From Scatosoma sp045658805 (lineage in GTDB: Bacteria; Bacillota; Clostridia; Christensenellales; Borkfalkiaceae): a DNA stretch of 13,472 nucleotides. Both the position numbers and the translations under genes were made by a program. This document shows, one piece after another, positions 7,478 to 13,472 of this stretch (its first letter is position 1; the number at the start of each line of letters is the position of its first letter). The stretch is taken from the NCBI GenBank assembly GCA_045658805.1, contig JAZOVQ010000070.1, positions 1-13,472 on the forward strand, read 5' to 3'. Under the pieces are notes generated by a model that was given only the letters and a program-made list of their open reading frames with translations, was not told the DNA's origin and did not search any database.

Positions 7478-8434
7478 TTATAAAAATGTGACAATTGCTA
7501 CCAATCCAATAAGCAACGTAATTAAAAAATATGCATATGAAATTTGCGTTTCCGAATAGCCCTTTTTTTGAAAATGATGATGCACGGGCGCCATTAAAAA
7601 CACACGTTTTCCACCCGTCGCTTTATAGTATATTACTTGAATAATAACACTTATTACCGAAAAAACAAAACAAGCCCCAAGAACACCTAAATAGATAATA
7701 TTTCCGCTAAACACACAAATACTTGCAGCGAAACCGCCAAGCGCTAACGAGCCCGTATCCCCCATAAAAACTCTTGCAGGAAACACGTTAAAAAACAAAT
7801 ACGCCAACAAACTTCCCGAAAGGCAAAAACACAAGCCCGCCAAGGTTGTTGAACCCGATTGCAAAAGTATAATAATTCCAAGCGCAAGAAAAAACGGCAG
7901 GGACGTGCCAGCCGCAAGCCCGTCCAATCCGTCCGTCAAATTGACCGCGTTTACCGCCCCGATAAACGCAAAAACGGACAACGGTAAAATCCCCCAGCCA
8001 ACGTGGAAAACTCTATTTAAAAAGGGCAAATATTGCTCCGTCAAGCCTAAACGTAGGCAGTATGCCCCTGCAAACAACGCAATGAGCGTTTGAAACGCCA
8101 ATTTTTGCCATGCTTTCAAGCCCAAATTTTCACGATGCTTGCGTTTTAGAAAGTCATCCAGCAACCCCACCGCCATATACGCAAGCCCTATTGCGAGGGC
8201 AATAATCAAAGTCTTATCCGCTTCACGCAACAGGCAAACAACCGCCGCAAGCGTTGCAAAAACGAAAGCGATACCGCCCATCGTCGGCGTACCGCTTTTC
8301 CCTTTATGTTCCTTTACGTAAACAAGAATATTTTGCCCTGCCTTTATCCGCCGTAAAAACGGAATAAGCAACGCAGAAAATAACATTGAAAACGCAAAAG
8401 CCGTCAACAAGTACAACAAATAATTTTTCGCCAT
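7478..8434 (-). CDS. mraY: Phospho-N-acetylmuramoyl-pentapeptide-transferase MraY
   Basis: MraY transfers phospho-MurNAc-pentapeptide to undecaprenyl phosphate at the membrane, forming lipid I. The product has about ten membrane segments with conserved cytoplasmic loops: KSGTPTMGG (46-54), LLDDF with the aspartate pair (about 93-94), NAVNLTDGLDG (162-172), FMGDTGS (223-229) and APVHHHFQKKG (282-292). These cover the catalytic Asp and the His motif typical of the family. The 318-residue length from the ATG at 8434 is normal, and MAKNYLLYLLTAF begins the first membrane helix. An in-frame GTG at 8446 would add four residues. Both have only fair ribosome binding sites, so the start is uncertain by 12 nt. 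The gene follows murE by 14 nt, with no murF between them. Confidence 0.95.
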   Translation of the reverse strand: MAKNYLLYLLTAFAFSMLFSALLIPFLRRIKAGQNILVYVKEHKGKSGTPTMGGIAFVFATLAAVVCLLREADKTLIIALAIGLAYMAVGLLDDFLKRKHRENLGLKAWQKLAFQTLIALFAGAYCLRLGLTEQYLPFLNRVFHVGWGILPLSVFAFIGAVNAVNLTDGLDGLAAGTSLPFFLALGIIILLQSGSTTLAGLCFCLSGSLLAYLFFNVFPARVFMGDTGSLALGGFAASICVFSGNIIYLGVLGACFVFSVISVIIQVIYYKATGGKRVFLMAPVHHHFQKKGYSETQISYAYFLITLLIGLVAIVTFL

Positions 8435-8448
8435 TTCCCTTCCCACGC

Positions 8449-9915
8449 TTACACGCGCCCTTCTTTTTGCATTAATAGTTCTTCCACAACAGTATGGTCG
8501 TTGAAAGGATACCTTATCCCCATAATTTCTTGGTATTCCTCTCCCCCTTTGCCTGCAATCAACAATACGTCGCCGTTTTGCACAAAATCCAACGCATAAT
8601 CAATTGCCTTGCGCCGATCAGGCACCACCACGTATCGCGCGGAAAAGCGCCGATAACCGCGTTCGATATTCGTTATAATATCCAATGGATCCTCGTATCT
8701 TGGATTGTCCGAAGTCAATATGCAAAAATCCGATTTTTTCGCCGCCGTTTCTCCCATTACCGAACGCTTACTCTTATCCCTATTGCCGCCGCAGCCAAAC
8801 AAACATATCAGCCGCCCTTTACAATATTTTTTCAACGAAGTTAAAGATTTCGCCAACCCGTCAGGCGTATGGGCAAAATCTACGTATACCACAGCGCCGC
8901 GATGCGTTGCAACACGTTCCAAACGACCAGGGACACCCTTTAATGCCGTAAGTCCCGCAGCAACCGCGCCCACGTCCGCATCCGTTTCCAAAGCGCACGT
9001 TGCGGCAGCCATCGCGTTGTATACGTTATGCATACCCGTCATTGAAATTTTTACCCGACAAAGCTTATCGCTAATATTTAGCATACACTCGGTTGCGTGC
9101 AACGTTTCGTCTGTAATGATAGCAAAACAATCGGCTGGATTATTCAACCCATAAAACAAAGTTTTCGCCCCTTCCTTTCCCCGAATTGCAGCAATTTCGC
9201 GCCCCATATCCTCATCGGCATTCACAATGGCAAGCGGACAAATTCGAGAGGTAAAAAGGCGCATTTTAGCGCGTTTATAGGAGGGCATTGTGTCAAAAAA
9301 GTCAAGGTGGTCCTGTGTGAAGTTGGTAAAAATACACGCGCAAAAGCGTACTCCTTCCGTCTTTTTATAATACAACGCGTGCGCGGATACTTCCATAACG
9401 ACGTATTCAACGCCACAGGATAGCATTTCCGCCAACGCTTCCTGCAAAGCAAGCGGATCGGGCGTTGTCAGCTCTGCGGCAAGCCGTTTTTCCCCGTACG
9501 TTATCCCCAACGTCCCTATTACGCCAACCTTTCGCCCTGCACTACGCCAAATTTCCGCAAGCATTTGCGCCGTAGTCGTTTTACCATTGGTGCCCGTTAT
9601 CCCCACCACCTTTAAACGCTTGGACGGCTCGCCGTAAAAAACGGAAGCGATTACGCCCAAAGCTTCCCGAGTATCGTTCACGATAAATTGCGGAACGTCA
9701 ACGTTTACTTGCCTCTCCGTCAATAAGGCAACCGCGCCTTTTTCCGCCGCTTCCTGTGCATAATCGTGTCCATCCGTATTTGTCCCCGACAAGCAAACAA
9801 ACAGCCCGCCTGCCACCTCTTTTCGGCTGTCCGTTGCAATGGCGGTTATCTCCATATCCCCAACCTCTTCCGTCCACTCTCCCGACATACCTTCCATCAA
9901 TTTTGACAATCTCAT
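8449..9915 (-). CDS. murE: UDP-N-acetylmuramoyl-L-alanyl-D-glutamate--2,6-diaminopimelate ligase MurE
   Basis: MurE adds the third residue to the peptidoglycan stem peptide. The 488-residue product has the N-terminal uridine-binding domain, the ATP loop TGTNGKTT (107-114), TTPDP (150-154) and the Lys expected to be carbamylated in YKRAKMRLF (about 217). FGCGGNRD (373-380) and DNPR (403-406) follow. DNPR is the motif characteristic of enzymes using meso-diaminopimelate rather than lysine, so the wall is inferred to be meso-DAP type. The ATG at 9915 is chosen because AAGGCGG lies nine nt upstream; a TTG at 9921 would be too close to it. It is the first gene of the cluster here, following a terminator. 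I see no good promoter in the roughly 70 nt before it. The usual upstream mraZ, mraW, ftsL and pbpB are absent. Confidence 0.97.
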   Translation of the reverse strand: MRLSKLMEGMSGEWTEEVGDMEITAIATDSRKEVAGGLFVCLSGTNTDGHDYAQEAAEKGAVALLTERQVNVDVPQFIVNDTREALGVIASVFYGEPSKRLKVVGITGTNGKTTTAQMLAEIWRSAGRKVGVIGTLGITYGEKRLAAELTTPDPLALQEALAEMLSCGVEYVVMEVSAHALYYKKTEGVRFCACIFTNFTQDHLDFFDTMPSYKRAKMRLFTSRICPLAIVNADEDMGREIAAIRGKEGAKTLFYGLNNPADCFAIITDETLHATECMLNISDKLCRVKISMTGMHNVYNAMAAATCALETDADVGAVAAGLTALKGVPGRLERVATHRGAVVYVDFAHTPDGLAKSLTSLKKYCKGRLICLFGCGGNRDKSKRSVMGETAAKKSDFCILTSDNPRYEDPLDIITNIERGYRRFSARYVVVPDRRKAIDYALDFVQNGDVLLIAGKGGEEYQEIMGIRYPFNDHTVVEELLMQKEGRV

Positions 9916-9988
9916 ACCCAAAATCCGCCTTATATTTCAATGATATTACATTCTATTCTTTTCCTCGCCTCCTTATGATTTTCCGCAT

Positions 9989-10017
9989 AAAAAAAGAGAA
10001 CGAAAACTCGTTCTCTT
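9989..10017 (-). terminator. Rho-independent terminator after the secreted-protein gene
   Basis: A 10-bp stem (9994-10003 with 10008-10017, AGAGAACGA core, 4-nt loop) begins 15 nt after the stop codon of the 507-residue gene and ends in a run of T on the minus strand (complement of 9989-9995). It separates the accessory genes from the murE cluster. Confidence 0.85.
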
Positions 10018-10031
10018 CTTTATACGTTTTA

Positions 10032-11555
10032 TTAATCGGCTTCCGTATTTGTAGTCGGGAAGGTAAATCCGATATGTCCGAAATGGTAAATACCTTGATT
10101 ACTTGACGAGGATTGATGCACTTCTATCAATACACCACCGCCAGGCGTAACGTCCGCCAAATAAATGGTGATACGCGCCGCCTTAATTTCTCCTCCACCG
10201 TCCGTCAACTTCTCTCCAGTTTCACCATCGTAGATAGGGAAAGGCAAATCCTCATCTTCTTCTTGATAAACGTAAAATCTCATTTGCTTACCGCTTTGTT
10301 CGCCCGTATGGAAATCAAAGGATACGCTTTCCACACCAAACGCACGCAATTCTTCAAAGAAGTGTTTGGAAAGCAATAAGTGTCTGTTTTTAGAGGCATT
10401 TTGAACAGCCGTCAAGGATATACCGATTTGCGTTTCGGGATCTTCAGGATCCATTACAGCGCCTGCAGTCCAATCTTCCTCATATCCGTTGATGTGCAAG
10501 CCGAAGTTTTCGGAAGCATTGTCTACGTTTAAGAAATGGGCAACCAATTCAGCCAAGGTATCTCGTTTATGCCCCTCGTCAATAGTACCTGCCGTTTCAT
10601 AATACAAACGAAGCGTTTGCATACCTGCGGCATACACCAAACCCGTTCTCGTATCCAACGACGCGTCAAGGTCGTAAATAAAGTTCAAATCCGCAATAGC
10701 GGGCACGTCCTTCGGTTTTTCAATCGGCTCCGCCGTTACTACCGAATCCAACGTAGCGTAATACGCCACTCTTTCCACGTGCGTAATGGTATGCTCGTCG
10801 TTTTCATCGTGCGTTACGTAACAATGTTCTACAAAATAACGATAGGTATAATTTTTATATCTATCCGTTGCCTTAAACGGCGTTACGTATTTTTCCTCTA
10901 AAGCCGCGGCGTTTTCCTTTTTATCTTCAATAGCGCGTTGCGCTACGTAAAAAATACAACGCGTATTGTTATTGATATCGTCCTGGTAATAAGGCGCAAA
11001 ATGATAAGTGTATTCCGTTTCCCCCGTTTCCGCATTGACGGAAGGCAACGCCACGTAAACGCGGCCAACAAAAGAACGCGTAAAGTTGTTTACCTTCAAA
11101 TTGACGATAGAGCCGCTGATTTCCACGTTTTCATCATCATCTATATTTTGGCAAGCCGCGCCCGTCACGTTCAACGCCGCTATCTTGGACGTATCCCCGC
11201 CCGTTTCATTGGTGAAATAGAACGCAGGATTTTCGCCGAATACCGTTTCCGCGTTAATTTCCGTTGTTTTGAGCAAATCTTGCGCAACAATAACTACGCC
11301 AAAACGCGCGCCCGCTTGTTGAAGCGCGGCCATTTCGTCAACGCTAATTTCCGCAGAGAAACGCAAGCCGTTGCTTTCGATAACTTCTCCGTTTTCGCCC
11401 TGCAACGATTTTAAACGCACCGCCGCACCTTGTTCCATTACAAACGTATCCAAGGTAACGGGCGTCTCCGCCTTTGTCGCCACAAATTCAATTTTCCCCA
11501 CATTTAAAAACAGGGATACTGCAACCAAAAGAGTCGCAAAAAATGATTTCTTCAT
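10032..11555 (-). CDS. Secreted protein of unknown function, 507 residues
   Basis: I do not recognise a characterised family. The product starts MKKSFFATLLVAVSLFLNVG, a basic n-region and hydrophobic core typical of a Sec signal peptide, with a likely cleavage after ATKA near residue 29. The mature part has no further membrane segment, LPXTG motif or visible S-layer repeat, so it is probably released or held non-covalently at the surface. An N-terminal half (about 35-270) opens with MEQGAAVRLKS and NGLRFSAEIS, a pattern I associate only loosely with secreted proteins of uncultured Clostridia. The C-terminal half (about 290-500) is rich in Asp, Glu and Thr and looks beta-rich. The ATG at 11555 has AAAGGAGG just upstream and yields the signal peptide; upstream in-frame ATGs lie inside the 44-codon gene in another frame and lack that support. 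It is 10 nt downstream of that small gene. Confidence 0.85.
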   Translation of the reverse strand: MKKSFFATLLVAVSLFLNVGKIEFVATKAETPVTLDTFVMEQGAAVRLKSLQGENGEVIESNGLRFSAEISVDEMAALQQAGARFGVVIVAQDLLKTTEINAETVFGENPAFYFTNETGGDTSKIAALNVTGAACQNIDDDENVEISGSIVNLKVNNFTRSFVGRVYVALPSVNAETGETEYTYHFAPYYQDDINNNTRCIFYVAQRAIEDKKENAAALEEKYVTPFKATDRYKNYTYRYFVEHCYVTHDENDEHTITHVERVAYYATLDSVVTAEPIEKPKDVPAIADLNFIYDLDASLDTRTGLVYAAGMQTLRLYYETAGTIDEGHKRDTLAELVAHFLNVDNASENFGLHINGYEEDWTAGAVMDPEDPETQIGISLTAVQNASKNRHLLLSKHFFEELRAFGVESVSFDFHTGEQSGKQMRFYVYQEEDEDLPFPIYDGETGEKLTDGGGEIKAARITIYLADVTPGGGVLIEVHQSSSSNQGIYHFGHIGFTFPTTNTEAD

Positions 11556-11565
11556 ACGTCCTCCT

Positions 11566-11700
11566 TTAAAACCCATTCGGCATTGCATTTTCGTCATTCC
11601 AGTCATCGTCGTACCCATCGTCCTCATAGGACGTGCGTATGAAAGATGCCGTAAGAAGTATTGTTTCTATTTCAGGTGAAATATATTTTTTCTTTTTCAT
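11566..11700 (-). CDS. Small acidic protein, 44 residues, function unknown
   Basis: This short gene encodes MKKKKYISPEIETILLTASF followed by an acidic, Asp-rich tail with Tyr and Trp (SYEDDGYDDDWNDENAMPNGF at its end). The ATG at 11700 has GAGGAG six nt upstream. The TAA stop at 11568-11566 runs directly into the AAAGGAGG of the following secreted-protein gene, so the two are very likely translated from one message. There is no signal peptide. The basic head, YxxPxI segment and polar tail recall small uncharacterised proteins of gut Firmicutes. They also loosely recall leader regions of ribosomally made peptides, whose YxxPxL motif is bound by recognition domains. No modifying enzyme is present in the window, so a peptide-product role is speculation. 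Confidence 0.72.
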   Translation of the reverse strand: MKKKKYISPEIETILLTASFIRTSYEDDGYDDDWNDENAMPNGF

Positions 11701-11712
11701 GTGCCACTCCTC

Positions 11713-11728
11713 GCATGTTTCAACATGC
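11713..11728 (-). repeat. Short hairpin before the small gene's ribosome binding site
   Basis: GCATGT and ACATGC (11713-11718 and 11723-11728) form a 6-bp stem with a 4-nt loop, immediately before the GAGGAG that serves the 44-codon gene. There is no T run, so it is not a terminator. It could modulate translation or be an operator half-site pair. Confidence 0.35.
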
Positions 11729-11762
11729 CATCCTTGTTCGTACAACTCGCAAATGTTTTACT

Positions 11763-13211
11763 TTAATTATTTCCTGCAATCATAGGCGGTTTAATTTGAG
11801 TGTTAGGTTGCACAGGTTCAACAATTTTCGCCGCAGAATTTAAATTTGCCTCATTCACGTTGATAAGCTCGCGAGTGAGCATATCGTAGTCCGCCCTTGC
11901 CTCCTCGACAGGAAGATCGCTTGCATCAAAACCCGTAATTTCGGTAAATTGACTTGCGTTATTCAATACGTAGCCTTCCGCAAATTTCCCAAGCTTTTCA
12001 GAATCCAACGCAACGGGAGAAATCTTCTTCAACATCGCGTCGGTGATTGCTTGCGCCGCTACAAGTTTTTCTTTATCAGCAATATAGCCAAGCGTCCCTG
12101 CCATAGAGAATGCCTTTTCAAACACCTGCCCTACCATTTCCGGCATTACAGCTTCCGGGGTAGAGCCATTCCCCACGTAATTGTCGAAGGTTTGATTGTA
12201 AGATTGTATGTTATCAATCAAGCTAGCAGTCATATTATTGGAATTTAAGAAGTTTCTTTTTAACGCGTCAGGAAAACCGCCTTTAGGAAGCGCCTTCAAA
12301 ATATCTTCTATGAGGTTTTCCTTCGTCTTGGGATTTTCGACAACCTTTTCCATCTCTTCCGCAACGTTGGAAATTTCACTGCGCTTTTGATTTTCTTCCT
12401 TAAAAAACTCCTTCACTTGCTCAACTTTGTCAGCTTCCGACGTAGTGATAGGGTTTTCATAAGCGTTTTTCAACAAGCCCGTGGGCATTTTTTCCAAAAT
12501 TGTTCCAACGGGGTAACGCTTTTCAGTATATTCCGTCACTTTCGCCGTCAAATCTCTTAAATATTTATATTCCCTATAATTTTCAAGCAAATTGAAAACT
12601 TTCCACCAACCCGTTCTCGATTGGCGCACCTTTTCCATTGCCTCTTTTGCATACACAATGTTAGCAAGATCGCTACGAGAAAACTTGTCAGCGCCTCTAT
12701 CAAGACTTCCTTCAATCGCCCCAATTGCACGATTGGTAACCGTTTCCAAATCCCTATACGTAAACGGGCTCTTATTGTCTACAATTTTATGCGCCCAAAT
12801 ATCTTTCAACGATTGATTGTAAATTTTCGCGTTGTTCTTTACTTTATTAAGAAGATCCGTGAAGCTCATCTTTTCAAAGCGGCTACGCTCTCTAGGCTGC
12901 TCCAATTCGTTGTTCTTGTCCGCTACGATTTCTTCAAATTCGTTGATAAAGCGTGTAAAATTGAATTCCTCCAAGTTATATACGCCGCTGCTCGAAATTT
13001 TCGTTTTTGTAGTGAGGGACTCGTCAATCAATTTCGTTAAAGTCTTATAATATCTTTCCGCATTTACAATACTTCTATCTTTTCTGTCAAACTTATACTC
13101 ATCAATAGCATCATCTATTCGGGCTTCGTTTACCATAGCATCAACGTCAAAGTTGATTTGATACTTTGTATTAAATTTGTTTAATTTAGTTGCCAATTGC
13201 ACAGAAGGCAT
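11763..13211 (-). CDS. Hypothetical cytoplasmic helical protein, 482 residues
   Basis: I do not recognise this protein. It has no signal peptide or membrane segment and contains no cysteine. It is rich in Lys, Glu, Asn and Asp, and appears mostly alpha-helical with stretches that could form coiled coil (for example 255-305, with VEQVKEFFKEENQKR and VAEEMEKVV). A Pro/Asn-rich, probably disordered tail closes it (VEPVQPNTQIKPPMIAGNN, from 464). An aromatic patch GWWKVFNLLENYREYKYLR (201-219) stands out. The ATG at 13211 is well supported by AAGGAG eight nt upstream. A 62-nt gap without a terminator separates its stop from the 44-codon gene, so the three genes may share a transcript. A structural or scaffold role, perhaps phage-derived, is possible but unsupported. 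Confidence 0.85.
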   Translation of the reverse strand: MPSVQLATKLNKFNTKYQINFDVDAMVNEARIDDAIDEYKFDRKDRSIVNAERYYKTLTKLIDESLTTKTKISSSGVYNLEEFNFTRFINEFEEIVADKNNELEQPRERSRFEKMSFTDLLNKVKNNAKIYNQSLKDIWAHKIVDNKSPFTYRDLETVTNRAIGAIEGSLDRGADKFSRSDLANIVYAKEAMEKVRQSRTGWWKVFNLLENYREYKYLRDLTAKVTEYTEKRYPVGTILEKMPTGLLKNAYENPITTSEADKVEQVKEFFKEENQKRSEISNVAEEMEKVVENPKTKENLIEDILKALPKGGFPDALKRNFLNSNNMTASLIDNIQSYNQTFDNYVGNGSTPEAVMPEMVGQVFEKAFSMAGTLGYIADKEKLVAAQAITDAMLKKISPVALDSEKLGKFAEGYVLNNASQFTEITGFDASDLPVEEARADYDMLTRELINVNEANLNSAAKIVEPVQPNTQIKPPMIAGNN

Positions 13212-13250
13212 ATTTTTTTCTCCTTGCTCAAAAATATTTTTTATGAGTTT

Positions 13251-13256
13251 ATTGTA
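13251..13256 (-). promoter_or_regulatory. Possible -10 element for the 482-residue gene
   Basis: The minus strand reads ATTATACAAT about 40 nt before the ATG at 13211, offering TACAAT or TATACA as a -10. No good -35 is seen at 16-18 nt; instead the tandem repeats at 13265-13284 occupy that space. The plus strand also shows a TATAAT (13255-13260) but no -35 or gene to serve. Confidence 0.4.
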
Positions 13257-13264
13257 TAATGGCT

Positions 13265-13284
13265 AGTACACCAAGAGTACACCA
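13265..13284 (-). promoter_or_regulatory. Tandem 9-bp direct repeat, possible operator
   Basis: The minus strand carries TGGTGTACT twice, separated by CT, so that the copies are 11 bp apart, close to one helical turn. They lie in the -35/spacer region of the weak promoter for the 482-residue gene. Same-face repeats at this spacing are typical of a regulator binding as a tandem dimer, and the poor -35 would suit an activator. The regulator is not identifiable here. Confidence 0.45.
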
Positions 13285-13472
13285 TTTTTTTAATTTTTAT
13301 CTTTATTTTTTTAATATTTGCAGTGCATTTTTATAACTTTTCAAAAACACTGCCCCATTTTGTAAATAATTTTGCAATTTTATATTAACATATAAACTAC
13401 AACAAAAACAACAACAAATACAGCATATTCAAAAAAAATATTTAAAAAAATATATTTTTTTATTGTTATTAC
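13285..13472. other. AT-rich gene-free region
   Basis: Only about one base in six is G or C. The region holds a GCAGTG...CACTGC inverted repeat (13320-13325 with 13348-13353) and runs of A and T, including an 18-bp palindrome of seven A, TATA and seven T (13444-13461). No open frame with a ribosome binding site was found on either strand. It is probably the upstream intergenic region of the 482-residue gene, possibly curved DNA. Confidence 0.6.

Noticed and set aside
7465..7494. Upstream MurD start overlapping mraY by 17 nt
   Set aside because: The added codons contain the AAGGAGGG ribosome binding site for the ATG at 7464, and the family normally starts at that methionine.
8705..9154. Plus-strand open frame of 149 codons opposite murE
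   Set aside because: It is antisense to well-conserved MurE sequence and shows no recognisable domain.
10938..11414. Plus-strand open frame of 158 codons opposite the secreted-protein gene
   Set aside because: It is a shadow of a frame that has a signal peptide and a strong ribosome binding site. The Arg-rich translation looks non-coding.
11556..11627. N-terminal extension of the secreted protein up to 11627
   Set aside because: It would read Met-rich codons in a different frame of the 44-codon gene and hide the signal peptide. The ATG at 11555 has the ribosome binding site.
11566..11700. Lasso-peptide precursor
   Set aside because: The YxxPxI head is only a partial motif match. No suitable Gly at a core start and no B or C maturation enzymes are visible.
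13255..13260. Plus-strand TATAAT as a divergent promoter
   Set aside because: There is no -35 at a suitable distance and no plus-strand gene follows within the window.
13285..13472. Hidden RNA gene or mobile-element end in the AT-rich tail
   Set aside because: There is no tRNA-like cloverleaf, and no transposase fragment or paired terminal inverted repeats can be seen.

Overview
This 13.5-kb window reads as chromosomal DNA from a Bacillota-type bacterium, probably an uncultured, anaerobe-like Clostridia lineage. Supporting signs are strong AAGGAGG-type ribosome binding sites, compact rho-independent terminators, a meso-diaminopimelate-type MurE, and a division and cell-wall (dcw) cluster in Gram-positive order. 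The style of the secreted protein and of the tiny MKKK..YxxPE protein suggests a gut Christensenellales-like group, but that placement is inference. All supported genes are on the minus strand, so biological order runs from high to low coordinates.

Region 13472-10032 is the accessory part. It starts with a very AT-rich gene-free stretch, followed by a tandem 9-bp direct repeat beside a weak promoter. Then come a 482-residue cytoplasmic helical protein without cysteine, a 44-residue acidic small protein, and a 507-residue protein with a signal peptide. The last two are coupled: the Shine-Dalgarno of the secreted-protein gene directly follows the stop codon of the small gene. A good terminator closes this group at about 9989-10017. 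None of the three has a function I can name.

Region 9915-2806 is the peptidoglycan and division cluster murE-mraY-murD-ftsW-murA-ftsQ, tightly packed. The genes make the UDP-MurNAc-peptide precursor (murA, murD, murE), transfer it to the lipid carrier (mraY), polymerise glycan at the septum (ftsW) and supply a divisome scaffold (ftsQ/divIB). murF and murG, which usually sit between murE and mraY and after ftsW, are absent from those positions. murD and ftsW overlap by about 128 nt. A terminator follows ftsQ.

Region 2747-44 is a separate ftsA-ftsZ transcription unit. It has an exact-consensus sigma-A type promoter (TTGACA, 17 nt, TATAAT), an ATGA start/stop overlap between the genes and its own terminator. 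FtsA is divergent in its nucleotide-binding motifs. FtsZ is canonical in its GTPase core, with an unusual Gly/Tyr-rich N-terminus and a Gln/Asn/Tyr/Pro-rich linker before the C-terminal peptide. The most notable items are the uncharacterised small/secreted gene pair, the overprinted murD-ftsW junction and the degenerate FtsA. I see no mobile element, CRISPR array, tRNA or rRNA.
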